DNA of 64,000 nucleotides from Pseudomonas oryzae (GTDB lineage: Bacteria; Pseudomonadota; Gammaproteobacteria; Pseudomonadales; Pseudomonadaceae). Location of the stretch: assembly GCF_900104805.1 (NCBI RefSeq), contig NZ_LT629751.1:2151001-2215000 (forward strand), read 5' to 3'. The stretch's first letter is position 1; every line of letters begins with the position of its first letter. The notes under the pieces are model-generated. The model was not told where the DNA came from, searched no databases, and worked only from the letters and a program-made list of their open reading frames with translations. Below, in pieces: positions 9,801 through 21,111 of the stretch. The position numbers and the translations under genes were made by a program.

Positions 9801-10489
9801 TCGCCAGCCTGCTCGGCCAGCACGCGCTCCAGCAGCGCGCCCAGCGGCTCACCCGAGACGGCATCCGCCTCGCCGAGCAACGGGCGCAACTGCTCCCGGA
9901 GCAGCCTGTCCGGGTGCTGCCAGTGGCCCATCACCCAGTCCAGCGCCGCGCCGGCCAGCGGGTAGCACTGCTGGCGCCAGTAGTCGCGCACCACCTCGGC
10001 CATCAGCTCGCCATGGTCGGTCTCCAGGGTCTGGGTGAACAGGCTGCCGCTGGCGAAGGCATGCTCGCGCAGCATGCGCTGGCACCAGCCGTGGATGGTC
10101 GACACCGCCGCCTCGTCCATCCACTGGGCGGCGATGTCCAGCCGATGGGCGCAGGCCGGCCACTGCTCGGGCGCGAAGTCGTCGCGCAGCTGCTGCAGCA
10201 GGTCGTCGCCCGCCTCCTCGCCACGGAACACCCGGGCCGCCTCGACCAGGCGCGCGCGGATGCGGTCGCGCAGCTCGCGGGTGGCGGCGTCGGTGAAGGT
10301 CACCACGAGGATTTCCGGCGGCAGCAGTTCGCGCCCGAAGCCGTCCGCGCCACCGTGACCGAGCACCAGGCGCAGGTACAGGGCGGAGATGGTGAAGGTC
10401 TTGCCGGTGCCGGCGCTGGCCTCGATCAGCCGACTGCCGTGCAACGGAAAACGCAGCGCCAGCGGGCGTTGCGGGTTCATCTGGCTCAT
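6836..10489 (-). CDS. recB: Exodeoxyribonuclease V beta subunit (RecB helicase-nuclease)
   Basis: This is a 1217-aa UvrD-like helicase with a C-terminal RecB nuclease. Visible: Walker A ASAGTGKTFT near residue 25, DEFQDTDP (Walker B), the TIHKSKGLEYP and ALTRAR helicase motifs, and the nuclease metal site YVVDYKSNWLG in the C-terminal domain. The open frame runs about 200 codons further upstream, but that part only mirrors recC in another frame. The start at MSQMNPQ is fixed by the ATGA overlap with the recC stop, and the stop overlaps the recD start the same way. The length fits the family. Confidence 0.97.
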   Translation of the reverse strand: MSQMNPQRPLALRFPLHGSRLIEASAGTGKTFTISALYLRLVLGHGGADGFGRELLPPEILVVTFTDAATRELRDRIRARLVEAARVFRGEEAGDDLLQQLRDDFAPEQWPACAHRLDIAAQWMDEAAVSTIHGWCQRMLREHAFASGSLFTQTLETDHGELMAEVVRDYWRQQCYPLAGAALDWVMGHWQHPDRLLREQLRPLLGEADAVSGEPLGALLERVLAEQAGELAALKAPWAAWADALEALLDGAVADKAVDGRKIQARYYQPWFNKLREWAAGDEAALDLGTGFTRLTPDGLAEVWKKGSPPQHPALDAMLLLPGRLQALAGPAEPALRHAAAWVRQRFEQEKRRRAEMGFDDMLSRLDAALQGDNGAQLAGVIRAQFPVALIDEFQDTDPLQYRIFDAIYRIETNSPDSGLFLIGDPKQAIYAFRGADIHTYLRARRATAGRHENLDTNFRSNQALVAAVNRVFALAERRPGGQGAFLFQDELPFVEVLASGRQERWQVAGETPPALSLWQLASEEPLSAGAYQSEMAARAATEIARLLGLGQQHRAGFARDGQLAPLRPSDIAVLVRNGREAEAIRRQLGARGVRSVYLSDKDSVFASQEARDLLLWLRACAEPDVDRPLRAALASRTLGLALVELEQLNQDERIWERRVMQFRGYRQRWQRQGVLPMLHQLLHDFDLPQRLMSRGDGERALTNLLHLAELLQQAAAELDGEQALIRYLAELQAGEIQAADEQILRLESDAALVRVVTIHKSKGLEYPLVFLPFICGFRPVDRSRPLPVHDGERRRLVLKADDEVAERADRERLGEELRLLYVALTRARHACWLGVADLRDGRSKSSGLHRSALGYLLGGGAPLEGSATLAQWLQPLASPGDSVVLPAPEATDDRYDAQAASEAEPQWRTPARKAAEHWWIASYSALRTADSQEVAVNRFDDAAPDSPAAQKAADDERENVVVPLRASDVPSLHRFPRGPNPGTFLHGLLELAGREGFAEFAGDSARLRDQIARRCQLRGLTEWIVPLGDWLQALLTTPLVLGEEGAPALADLQAYQPELEFWFEARKVDVLRLDALVQRHVLPGLARPALARDRLNGMFKGFIDLVFEHAGRYYVVDYKSNWLGESDAAYTAEAMASAVAEHRYDLQYVLYLLALHRQLQLRLPDYDYDTHVGGALYLFLRGSQAPGQGIHHARPPRALIEALDALFKGESVEEMA

Positions 10490-13400
10490 GCGCGGGCCTC
10501 CTCCCCGAGTACGTCGATCGGCGCCTGGAGCAGCGACTGATAGAGGTCGTGGCTCAACTGGTAGAACTCGCCGTCGGCGACCAGCGCGGCGAAATCCGGG
10601 TACTGGCGGGCCAGGCTGGCGCTGCGGCCGACCTCCCCCCGGTGGCTGAAGTCGTCGCCTTCGTAGGCCTTGCGGGCGGCCTCGGCGGCCTTGGTCTCGT
10701 CCTCGCCGCTCAGCCAGGCAATCGCGGTCTCCAGCGCCACCGGCAGCGGCGCATTCAGCCCATCCCGCCAGCCCTCCAGCCAGCGGCCGAGGATCTGCCG
10801 CGCCGGCTCCTGCCCGAGCGGCGGGAAGCCGAGGCCGACATCCTCGCCGACCAGCAGGGTGGTCAGCGGCAGGCCGCAGGCCGCGGCAGCGACATGCGCC
10901 ACCCAGGGGCGCAGCAGGCGATGCCACTTCCAGCTCTTGCCCTTGCTCAGATCGCCGGGCTGCAGCTCGATGCGCGCCAGCTCGGCACCGTCGCCGCGCG
11001 TGCGCAGGCCGCCCAGCCAGCCGTCCAGCACCACGCCGGCATGGGCGAACTGCAGGGGTCGGGGCGACTCCAGCCGCTCGGGCCACAGCGCGCAGAGCGC
11101 CTCGAACTGCTGCATCTGCAGCGGCAGCGGCGCCAGCACCTGCTCGCGCAGGCGCTCGCCGAAGCCGGCCAGCGGCAGGCGGCCGCTACGCTGCAGGCGC
11201 AGGGCGGTGGCCTGCAGCGCCGGCTCGACCTGCGCGGCACCCGCCTCCAGCGCCAGACTGGCGGCGCCGAGCAGCTCCTGGCGCAACTGGTGCAGCTGCA
11301 GGCCATCGAGGGCGAACGGCTCGTCGTCGAGCTGCGCCTGCGCCTCCTCGTCGAGGTGCACCTTGAGGCGCTGGGTGAAGAAGTGCCTGACCGGATCGCG
11401 CAGGAAGCCCTGCAGAGTCTCCAGCGCCAGCGGCGCGTCAGCCTGGAACGGCGGCAGCGCCTGCCCGGCCGGCGTAGCGCCGGCCGCACGGTGCAGCTCG
11501 GCCCACTCGCGGGCGTAGCTGAACAGCGCCGGATCGCTCCCGGCGAAGTACACGCGGCTGAACGGCTGCAGCGGGTGCTCGGTGGTCAGGGCGTGCAGCA
11601 GGTCGCCGCCGCCAGCCAGGGTCCAGCCGCTGGCCAGGTGGTCGCGCAGCTGGCCGACCAGCACCGAGGCCGGCCGCTCGCTGTTGTCGCGGATGCTGCG
11701 CCCCACCCAGCTGATGTACAGCTGTTCGCGGGCGGCGAGCAGCGCCTCGAGCAGCAGATAGCGGTCGTCCTCGCGACGCGAGCGGTCGCCGGGACGGTAG
11801 TCGCCGGCCATCAGGTCGAAGTCCAGCGGCGTCACGCTGCGCGGGTATTCGCCGTCGTGCATGCCGAGCAGGCAGACCATGCGGAACGGGATCGCGCGCA
11901 TCGGCATCAGGGTGCAGAAGTTCACCGCGCCGGCGAGGAAGCGCTGGCTCAGGCGGCCCTGGTCCAGCGCGCCGAGCCAGGCCTCGCGCACCACGGTGAG
12001 CGGCAGCGCCTCGACCAGCTCGACCGAGCCGCACAGCTCCAGCCAGCCCTCCAGGGCCTCGACCAGCTGGCCGAGCAGGGTCTCGTCGCGCTCGTTCTGC
12101 GCCTGGAAGAAGTCACCGAGCATGCCGTGCAGGGTGGCGCCCCACTCGGCCGGGCAGGCCGGGCGCGACAGGCGCCGGTGCAGAGTGTCCAGCGCATCCA
12201 GCAGCCTGACCAGCGGGCCGATCAGCGCGGCATCCAGGCCGCCGATCTCGTCATACGGCTCGATGCCGGCGCAGGCCGCACCGCTGCCCACCGCATAGCC
12301 GAGCAGCATGCGACGCAGGCCGAAGCGCCAGGTGTTCTGCTCCAGGCCGTCCGGCAGGCCGAGGGCGGCGCGGCGCTCGGCGTCCAGGCCCCAGCGGATG
12401 CCGGCGCCCTCGATCCAGCGGTGCAGGGTCGGCAGCTCGCTCTCGTCGATGCCGAAGCGCGCACGCAGCGTCGGCACGTCGAGCAGGTCGAGCACCTCGC
12501 TGACGGTGAGGCGGCCCTCGGGCAGCCTGAGCAGGTGCTCGACGGCGATCAGCAGCGGCTCGCAGCCGCGCTGGCCCTGGTCGGCCAGGGTGAAGGGAAC
12601 GAAGCGCGGATCGTCCTGGGCGTACTGGCCGAACACCGCCTGGATGTGCGGCGCGTAGGCGTTGACGTCGGGAACCATGACGATGATCTCGCGCGGGCGC
12701 AGCGTCAGGTCGGCGGAAAAGCGCGCCAGCAGCTGGTCGTGGAGAATCTCCACTTCGCGCTGGGCGCTGTGGGCGACGTGGAAGCGCAGCGAGCGGTCGC
12801 TCGCCGGATCGAGCGGCGGCCAGGTGGCGCGGGTCTCGGCGAGCGGGCGCAGCTCGAGGATGTCGTCCTGCAGCTGGCCGAGCAGGTGCGCGGGCGCAGG
12901 GCGCTCCTCGTCGTCGAACAGGTCGATGCGCTGGCCGAAGGCGGCGAAGCGCTGGCGGTAGTGCTCGGGGTCGTCGTGCCGGTCGAGCAGGTTGATGTAG
13001 TCGCGGCCCTGCTTGCCCCAGGAAGCCAGCAGCGGATGGGCGTGCTGGTGCAGCGCCTCGACGGACAACTCCGCCGCCATGCCGATCTTGCGCTGCTGGC
13101 GGCGGTACTGGTGGCGCAGCAGGTCCTGGTCGGGAACGATGTCGCCCCAGTGGTGCCGGCAGGGGTTGTGCACGCAGAGCAGCACCTGGCTGAAGCGCGC
13201 CAGGGCGGCCAGCGCCTCCAGCGTCTGCGCCGGCAGCGAGGAGATGCCGAACACGATGACCCGCCGCGGCAGGCCGCGCGGCCTGGCCTCCACGCCGCGC
13301 AGGCGCTCGACGAAGCGCGGGTGCACCCCGGCGCGGCTCTCGGCCAGCTGCTCGCCGCCGACATCCGCCAGCAGCGCGCGCCACAGCGCCGGCTGCCAGC

Positions 13401-13941
13401 GCGCCGCCTCGTCCAGGGGCCTCGCGCCATGGCGCGAGGTGTTCAGCTGATCGCGCCCGGCGGCCCAGTCGGCCAGCCAGTCGGCGCGGTACACCTGGTA
13501 CTGGTCGAACAGGTCGGCCAGGCGCTCGGCCAGTTGGTGGCGCTTGCGCAGGTCGCTGTCGTCGGCGAGGAAATGGCGCAGCGGCGCGAAGGCCTCGCCT
13601 TCCAGCAGGCCGGGCAGCAGGCGCATCAGCCGCCAGGTCAGCGGCGCCTTGTCCAGCGGCGACTCGCGGGGAATGCTGTCGCCCAGCACCGCCCGGTAGC
13701 TCTGCCAGAGGAAGCGCGCCGGCAGCTCGACCTGGATCGCCGCGGCGATGCCGCAGCTGTCCTGGCCGGCCAGCGCCAGCTTCAGCCACTGGGCGATGCC
13801 GTTGCTCTGCACCAGCACCACCTCGTTCTCCAGCGGCGCCAGCGGATGGCGCTGCATCCACGCCACCGCCAGCGCGCGCAGCTCCTCCAGGCGGTTGCCG
13901 TGCACCACCATCAATCCGGGTGTCAGCTCGTTGTCCCGCAT
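10486..13941 (-). CDS. recC: Exodeoxyribonuclease V gamma subunit (RecC)
   Basis: The 1151-aa RecC subunit recognises Chi and splits the DNA strands for RecB and RecD. It begins with the family-typical MVVHGNRLEELRALAV and VQSNGIAQWLK, and contains the inactive helicase-like fold with LLGMHDGEYPR and DRSRREDDRYLLLEAL. The length is normal. It is the first gene of the recCBD operon; the stop overlaps the recB start by 4 nt. Only 92 nt separate it from the divergent DUF3565 gene, so the operon promoter must lie there. Confidence 0.97.
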   Translation of the reverse strand: MRDNELTPGLMVVHGNRLEELRALAVAWMQRHPLAPLENEVVLVQSNGIAQWLKLALAGQDSCGIAAAIQVELPARFLWQSYRAVLGDSIPRESPLDKAPLTWRLMRLLPGLLEGEAFAPLRHFLADDSDLRKRHQLAERLADLFDQYQVYRADWLADWAAGRDQLNTSRHGARPLDEAARWQPALWRALLADVGGEQLAESRAGVHPRFVERLRGVEARPRGLPRRVIVFGISSLPAQTLEALAALARFSQVLLCVHNPCRHHWGDIVPDQDLLRHQYRRQQRKIGMAAELSVEALHQHAHPLLASWGKQGRDYINLLDRHDDPEHYRQRFAAFGQRIDLFDDEERPAPAHLLGQLQDDILELRPLAETRATWPPLDPASDRSLRFHVAHSAQREVEILHDQLLARFSADLTLRPREIIVMVPDVNAYAPHIQAVFGQYAQDDPRFVPFTLADQGQRGCEPLLIAVEHLLRLPEGRLTVSEVLDLLDVPTLRARFGIDESELPTLHRWIEGAGIRWGLDAERRAALGLPDGLEQNTWRFGLRRMLLGYAVGSGAACAGIEPYDEIGGLDAALIGPLVRLLDALDTLHRRLSRPACPAEWGATLHGMLGDFFQAQNERDETLLGQLVEALEGWLELCGSVELVEALPLTVVREAWLGALDQGRLSQRFLAGAVNFCTLMPMRAIPFRMVCLLGMHDGEYPRSVTPLDFDLMAGDYRPGDRSRREDDRYLLLEALLAAREQLYISWVGRSIRDNSERPASVLVGQLRDHLASGWTLAGGGDLLHALTTEHPLQPFSRVYFAGSDPALFSYAREWAELHRAAGATPAGQALPPFQADAPLALETLQGFLRDPVRHFFTQRLKVHLDEEAQAQLDDEPFALDGLQLHQLRQELLGAASLALEAGAAQVEPALQATALRLQRSGRLPLAGFGERLREQVLAPLPLQMQQFEALCALWPERLESPRPLQFAHAGVVLDGWLGGLRTRGDGAELARIELQPGDLSKGKSWKWHRLLRPWVAHVAAAACGLPLTTLLVGEDVGLGFPPLGQEPARQILGRWLEGWRDGLNAPLPVALETAIAWLSGEDETKAAEAARKAYEGDDFSHRGEVGRSASLARQYPDFAALVADGEFYQLSHDLYQSLLQAPIDVLGEEARA

Positions 13942-14033
13942 GTCCTGCTCCCTTCACCGACAGAACGCGCATTGTGCCACCCGGGTGCGACAATGGGTGT
14001 CGCGGGAGAACGGCCGGCTGCTACCCTGCGGCG

Positions 14034-14255
14034 ATGAAACAGCCGATCTGCGGATATCATCGCGACGAGGAAGACCACTGGGTCGCCGAGCTGGCCTGCG
14101 GGCACAACCAGCACGTGCGCCACAACCCGCCGTGGGTCTGCCGGCCGTGGGTGACCAGCATCGCGGGACGCACGCGGATGCTCGGCCACGCGCTGGAGTG
14201 CCGCAAGTGCGACGAGGGCGCGCCGCCCGACCGGCCACTGCCCCAGACGCTGTGA
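14034..14255 (+). CDS. DUF3565 family small protein
   Basis: This 73-aa protein with conserved Cys and His (CGYH, CGHNQHVRHNPPW, CRKCDEG) resembles the DUF3565 family of unknown function, and the spacing suggests a bound metal. The start at MKQPICGYHRDEEDHWVAEL follows the family pattern; a longer in-frame extension upstream has no resemblance and would overlap the recC start region. It diverges from recC, and a formate/nitrite-type channel follows 52 nt downstream. Confidence 0.75.
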   Translation: MKQPICGYHRDEEDHWVAELACGHNQHVRHNPPWVCRPWVTSIAGRTRMLGHALECRKCDEGAPPDRPLPQTL

Positions 14256-14307
14256 GCCAAGCCGCCGTCTAGACTTGCCGGCAGGGTTCCCGCACGGATG
14301 GCCGCCC

Positions 14308-15117
14308 ATGCCCAGAGCACACCTGTTCACCGACGCCTTCCAGCCGCGCCAGATCGCCGAGCGCGTGGCGCAGCTGGGCGTGGCCAAGGCGCGCGCCGAC
14401 GCCCTCACCCTGCTGGTGCTGGCGCTGCTCGCCGGCGCCTACATCTCCCTCGGCGCACTGTTCTTCACCGTGGTGGTGACCGGCAGCAAACTGGGCTTCG
14501 GCGTCACCCGCCTGCTCGGCGGGCTGAGTTTCTCGCTCGGTCTGGTGCTGGTGGTGATCGCCGGCGCCGAGCTGTTCACCGGCAACAACCTGCTGGCGAT
14601 GGCCTGGGCCAGCCGGCTGATCGGCACCCGCGCGCTGCTGCGCAACTGGCTGCTGGTCTATTTGGGCAACGTGCTCGGCTGCCTGGGCACCGTGGCCCTG
14701 GTGCTGTGGGCGGATACCGCCAGCCTCGGCGGCGGCGCGCTGGGCGAGACGGCACTGCAGATCGCCCGCGCCAAGGCCGAGCTGTCCTGGGGTGCGGCCT
14801 TCGCCCGCGGCATCCTGTGCAACGTCCTGGTGTGCCTGGCGGTATGGCTGGCGATGGGCGGCCACAGCGTGACCGACCGGATCCTCGCCATTCTCCTGCC
14901 GATCAGTGCCTTCGTCGCCCTCGGCTTCGAGCACTCGATCGCCAACTGGTTCTTCCTGCCGCTGGGCCTGGCGCTGGACGCACAGGGCACGCTGTCGACC
15001 CTGGATGCGGCGCGCAACCTGGCGGCGAGCACCGCCGGCAACCTGCTCGGCGGCAGCCTGCTGGTAGCCGGGGTGTACTGGCTGGCCTACCTGCGCCACG
15101 GGCGGCAGGACGCCTGA
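14308..15117 (+). CDS. Formate/nitrite transporter (FNT) family channel
   Basis: This 269-aa integral membrane protein has about six membrane helices. FNT landmarks include SLGALFFTVV, the first re-entrant region GAELFTGNNLL, NWLLVYLGNVLG, the second re-entrant region RGILCNVLVCLAVWLA and FEHSIANWFFLPL. The family moves small monovalent anions (formate, nitrite, hydrosulfide) across the inner membrane; which one cannot be told here. The start at 14308 was chosen because GGATGG lies 9 nt upstream and the family begins soon after. No denitrification or formate genes are adjacent to narrow the substrate. Confidence 0.88.
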   Translation: MPRAHLFTDAFQPRQIAERVAQLGVAKARADALTLLVLALLAGAYISLGALFFTVVVTGSKLGFGVTRLLGGLSFSLGLVLVVIAGAELFTGNNLLAMAWASRLIGTRALLRNWLLVYLGNVLGCLGTVALVLWADTASLGGGALGETALQIARAKAELSWGAAFARGILCNVLVCLAVWLAMGGHSVTDRILAILLPISAFVALGFEHSIANWFFLPLGLALDAQGTLSTLDAARNLAASTAGNLLGGSLLVAGVYWLAYLRHGRQDA

Positions 15118-15136
15118 AGCGCCCCGCCCGGAGACC

Positions 15137-15856
15137 TCAGCCCTCCGAATCCTTGCGCGCAGCGAGGATCGCCGCGACCCGCTGCGGCTTGCAGTTGAGG
15201 TAGGCGGAAGAGCGCATCCACTGGCGGTCGGGATACCAGGAGAACATGAACTGGCCGCCCTTGAGGCTGTCTACCACCATACGGGCCACTTCCGGACGCA
15301 CCGCCGGGCAGCCGTGGCTGCGGCCGAGGCGGCCGTGGCGCCGGATCCAGGTCGGGTGCACGTACTCGGCCGGATGGATAACGATGGCCCGCTCGCGCGC
15401 ACGATCGTTGATGCCGGGCTCGAGGCCGTCCATGCGCAGCGAGTAGCCGTGCTGGCCGACGTAGGTTTCCGAGGTGCGGAACAGACCGATGCTCGACTGG
15501 TGGCTGCCCTCGCGGTTGGAGAAGCGGGTGGCGAAGTTGTCGCCGGAACCCTGACCGTGGGCGACCAGCTCGCGCAGCAGCAGGGTCTGGCGCTCGAGGT
15601 CGAAGATCCACAGGCGACGCTCGGTGGAGGGCAGCGAGAAGTCGATCACCGCCAGGCGGTCGGCCGGCGCGGAGCCGTTGTTGACCGCGCACTGCATGGC
15701 CGCCAGGGCATGGCGCAGCACCTCGCGATCGAGGGTGGGCGCGGCCTTGGCCAGGCTGTCGAGCAGCGACGGCGCGCCGGGAGTATTCGCCAGCAGCGGA
15801 GAAGAGAAGGCCGCGAGACCTGCGGCCAGCCAGAGCGAGCGGAGCAGTCTGGTCAT
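15137..15856 (-). CDS. Secreted YkuD_2-type (murein L,D-transpeptidase catalytic domain) protein
   Basis: This 239-aa protein has an N-terminal signal peptide (MTRLLRSLWLAAGLAAFSSPLLA) and a C-terminal catalytic domain of the second YkuD type. The nucleophile motif is GRSHGCPAVR. FSNREGSHQSSIGLF and ERAIVIHPAEYV are typical of the family. It should act in the periplasm on peptidoglycan. It is divergent from an LdtD-like L,D-transpeptidase across about 210 nt, so two unrelated subfamilies of the same fold sit head to head. Confidence 0.85.
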   Translation of the reverse strand: MTRLLRSLWLAAGLAAFSSPLLANTPGAPSLLDSLAKAAPTLDREVLRHALAAMQCAVNNGSAPADRLAVIDFSLPSTERRLWIFDLERQTLLLRELVAHGQGSGDNFATRFSNREGSHQSSIGLFRTSETYVGQHGYSLRMDGLEPGINDRARERAIVIHPAEYVHPTWIRRHGRLGRSHGCPAVRPEVARMVVDSLKGGQFMFSWYPDRQWMRSSAYLNCKPQRVAAILAARKDSEG

Positions 15857-16068
15857 GGGAAAGGGGTCCTCTGTTGTCCTGGCCAAGCCTGGCAAGCCCG
15901 CGCCCACATTCATGTGCGCCGCGTCGCCACGCTGCAGCTGTCCTCGACGCCCTGTCGTTGATTCTGCCGTCCTGCATATGATCGGGCACGCACAACCGGA
16001 TCCCTGCCATGCCATTGCCCGCAAAGTCGGGCATTCTAGCAAGCATTGGGTGCACGGGAGTTGAGCGC

Positions 16069-18749
<2,681 letters not shown>

Positions 18750-18806
18750 CCGCGCCCGCCGGCGGATCTATGCTGTAACGGCCCACTCCCCCCGCGAGGT
18801 GCCGTC

Positions 18807-19373
18807 ATGCACAGCAAGCCCGCCGGCGAACGCTTCCGCCTGTATTCGCCGCTCCAGCTGGAGGCGGTGATCGAGACCATGGCCCGGCAGGCGGCGGCGC
18901 TGTTCGATGCGCGTCAGGAGGTGCTGCTGGTCGGCATCCTGCGCCGTGGCGAGCCGCTGGCGCAGCGCCTGCAGGACGCCCTGGCGGAACGCCATGGCCG
19001 GCCGCGCTGGCCGCTCTACCCGCTGCGGCTGAAGCGCTACGCCGACGACCTCAGCCTGCTGCACGCCGAGACCGCGCTGACCGAGAACCCCGAGCTGGCC
19101 GCCCGCGACCTGTCGCGCTGCAGCCTGCTGGTGGTCGACGACGTGCTCTACGAGGGGCACTCGCTGCTGCGCGCCTGCGCCTGGCTGGCCGGCCTGGGCG
19201 CCGCGGAAGTGCGCTCGGCGGTGCTGGTCGACCGCTGCGTCACCCGACAGCCGGTGCGCGCCGACATCACCGGCGTGCGCCTGCAGGTCGCGCCCACCGA
19301 CATCATCGAGTGCAACGTGCCGCCCTATGAGGAGGAGTTCTGCGTCGAACTCCTGCGCAGGGCACTGAATTGA
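18807..19373 (+). CDS. Phosphoribosyltransferase-fold protein
   Basis: The 188-aa protein has the PRPP-binding loop VVDDVLYEGHSLL near residues 111-123 and the PyrR/HPRT-type layout (VGILRRGEPLAQRL early, PTDIIECNVPPYEEEF late). The family either salvages a base with PRPP or, as in PyrR, binds pyrimidine nucleotides to regulate. It is co-directional with the adenine deaminase, suggesting a purine salvage partner, although the sequence does not name the base. The start ATG follows CGAGGTG. Confidence 0.75.
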   Translation: MHSKPAGERFRLYSPLQLEAVIETMARQAAALFDARQEVLLVGILRRGEPLAQRLQDALAERHGRPRWPLYPLRLKRYADDLSLLHAETALTENPELAARDLSRCSLLVVDDVLYEGHSLLRACAWLAGLGAAEVRSAVLVDRCVTRQPVRADITGVRLQVAPTDIIECNVPPYEEEFCVELLRRALN

Positions 19374-19414
19374 GGCAGAACTATTTGCCCTGCACCAGAG
19401 CAGACCATCTGCTA

Positions 19415-19443
19415 CTGGCAAGGACGCTTCACGGGCGTATAAT
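19415..19443 (+). promoter_or_regulatory. Sigma70-type promoter of the glycine riboswitch transcript
   Basis: A perfect -10 hexamer TATAAT (19438-19443) lies 17 nt after a -35-like CTGGCA (19415-19420). The predicted start near 19450 coincides with the first base of the P1 stem of the first glycine aptamer, which supports the assignment. Seen directly in the sequence; activity is inferred. Confidence 0.75.
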
Positions 19444-19449
19444 GTGTCA

Positions 19450-19642
19450 CTTCGCAGGAGAGTGAGCGCGACGGTGATCCCGGGCGCTCCGCCGAAGGCG
19501 CAAACTCCCATAATCGCTCAGGCTCAGGAACTGCGAAGTCACGATTGACGCCATCTGGAGAGAGGCTGCCGCGAGCAGTCCACCGAAGGGGCAAGCAGCC
19601 ACCGGCTGTGCAAACTCTCAGGTAAGCAGGACAGAGGGAGAG
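19450..19642 (+). ncRNA. Tandem glycine riboswitch (two aptamers)
   Basis: Two glycine aptamers lie in series. The first (19450-19538) is closed by a perfect 8-bp P1 stem, CTTCGCAG with CTGCGAAG, and holds AGGAGAG, CGCCGAAGGCGCAAACTCCC and GCTCAGG. The second (about 19548-19642) shows TGGAGAG, CACCGAAGGGGCAAGC, CTCTCAGGTAA and GGACAGAGGGAG. A short linker separates them, as in classic cooperative glycine riboswitches. The transcript continues into a TRIC/YadS membrane protein starting 26 nt later. The 3' strand of aptamer 2 (GAGAGG) could also pair with CCTCTC just before the start codon, which would offer a way to mask the ribosome site. Confidence 0.93.
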
Positions 19643-19667
19643 GCGATTCGGACTGAGGAGTCCTCTC

Positions 19668-20285
19668 TTGCTGATCTACATCTATCTCATCGCAATCACC
19701 GCCGAAGCCATGTCCGGAGCCCTCGCGGCCGGCCGTCGCAACATGGACATGTTCGGCGTGGCGATGATCGCCTTCATCACCGCCCTCGGCGGCGGTACCG
19801 TCCGCGACATGCTGCTCGGCAACTTCCCGGTCGGCTGGACTCAGCACCCCTCCTACATCTACCTGACCATCGGCGCCGGCCTGTTCACCATGCTGGTCGC
19901 GCGCTTCATGCACCATCTCTACAAGGTGTTCCTGATCCTCGACGCCATGGGCCTGATCGCCTTCACCGTGATCGGCTGCAACGTGGCCCTGCAGCTCGAC
20001 TACTCGCCGCCGGTCATCGTCATGGCCGGCATGATCACCGGCATCTTCGGCGGCATCCTGCGCGACATCCTCTGCCAGCGCGTGCCGGTGGTGCTGCGCC
20101 ACGAGCTGTACGCCAGCGTGTCGATGCTGGTGGCCATGCTCTACCTGACCCTGCACGACATGGGCGTCGACCAGGACATCACCCTGCTCGCCTCGTTCGG
20201 CTTCGGCCTGGCCCTGCGCCTGGCGGCGATCCGCTGGTCGTGGTCGCTGCCGGTGTTCTCCTACCAGCCGGGCCGCTGGGAATAA
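19668..20285 (+). CDS. TRIC/YadS (UPF0126) family membrane protein
   Basis: This 205-aa protein has seven predicted membrane helices in two related halves. The family motifs are visible: ALGGGTVRDMLLGNFP in the first half and GGILRDILCQRVPVVL in the second. The first codon is TTG at 19668, with GAGGAG 7 nt before it. The gene lies directly under a tandem glycine riboswitch, so expression should respond to glycine. TRIC-fold proteins are cation channels in animals; the bacterial family has been linked with small-molecule transport. Glycine (or a related amino acid) as substrate is inferred from the riboswitch. Confidence 0.88.
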   Translation: MLIYIYLIAITAEAMSGALAAGRRNMDMFGVAMIAFITALGGGTVRDMLLGNFPVGWTQHPSYIYLTIGAGLFTMLVARFMHHLYKVFLILDAMGLIAFTVIGCNVALQLDYSPPVIVMAGMITGIFGGILRDILCQRVPVVLRHELYASVSMLVAMLYLTLHDMGVDQDITLLASFGFGLALRLAAIRWSWSLPVFSYQPGRWE

Positions 20286-20291
20286 CCCGGA

Positions 20292-20963
20292 CTAGGCCGT
20301 CCGCTCCCAGGCCAGACGCAGCAGCTCCTGCACCTCGCGGTCGCTGGTCTGGCCGAAGTCGCGGTACCACTCGCCGATCGACGACAGCCAGTCCGGCACC
20401 AGCGGGCAGACGATCTCGTCGACCAGCGGCCTGAGGATGGCGAGGGCCTCGTGGGAGGCCACCGGCGCGATCAGCGCGATGCGCGCCGGCCCCCGCTGGC
20501 GCACCGCCTGTACCGCCGCGCGCATGGTCGAGCCGGTGGCCAGGCCGTCGTCGACCAGCAGCACCTGCCGATCGCGCAGCTCCGGCTGCGGCCGCTCGCC
20601 GCGATAGAGGCGGTCGCGGCGCTCCAGCTCGCGCTGCTCGCGCGCCGTCACCGCCTCCAGCGCCGCCGGGTCGATCCGGCTGAAGCGCAGCGCTTCCTCG
20701 TTGATCACCCGCACCCCGCCACTGGCGATGGCGCCCATGGCGTACTCCTCGTGCCCCGGCATGCCGAGCTTGCGCACCAGCAGCAGGTCGAGCGGCAAGG
20801 CCAGCTCGCGGGCGATCTCCCAGGCCACCGGCACGCCGCCGCGCGGCAGGGCCAGGACGATGGCGTCGGGTCGGTTGCGGTATGCCTCGAGCAGTCCGGC
20901 CAGGGTCTGGCCGGCCGCCACCCGGTCGGGAATCGGCACCTCGATCTGCGCTTTGTGCTTCAT
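20292..20963 (-). CDS. Phosphoribosyltransferase family protein
   Basis: This 223-aa protein has IVLALPRGGVPVAWEIARELALPLDLLLVRKLG near residue 35 and the PRPP loop VLLVDDGLATGSTM near 125. This is the subgroup found near stress and low-oxygen genes in many proteobacteria; no base substrate is established for it. The start at MKHKAQIEVPIPDRV has AGGAG 8 nt upstream; a longer frame adds unrelated sequence. It is divergent from a BCAM0308-family gene, and an Anr/Fnr-like box lies between them. Its stop is 6 nt from the stop of the TRIC gene (convergent). Confidence 0.8.
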   Translation of the reverse strand: MKHKAQIEVPIPDRVAAGQTLAGLLEAYRNRPDAIVLALPRGGVPVAWEIARELALPLDLLLVRKLGMPGHEEYAMGAIASGGVRVINEEALRFSRIDPAALEAVTAREQRELERRDRLYRGERPQPELRDRQVLLVDDGLATGSTMRAAVQAVRQRGPARIALIAPVASHEALAILRPLVDEIVCPLVPDWLSSIGEWYRDFGQTSDREVQELLRLAWERTA

Positions 20964-21111
20964 GGCGAACTCCTGCCGAAGGGCATGCACGAAGGGCTCG
21001 TCCTGCAAGCCTATACCCGCGGGGCGGACCTGCAAGAGCAGCCGTCGAGGACGAATCGCTATCTGAACCGGCGAACCAACAGCAAATGCGACTAAGGCTG
21101 GCGGAACAGGC

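Noticed and set aside
10490-11086. A 199-codon upstream extension of recB
   Set aside because: It mirrors recC in another frame; the family start and the ATGA overlap fix the start at 10489.
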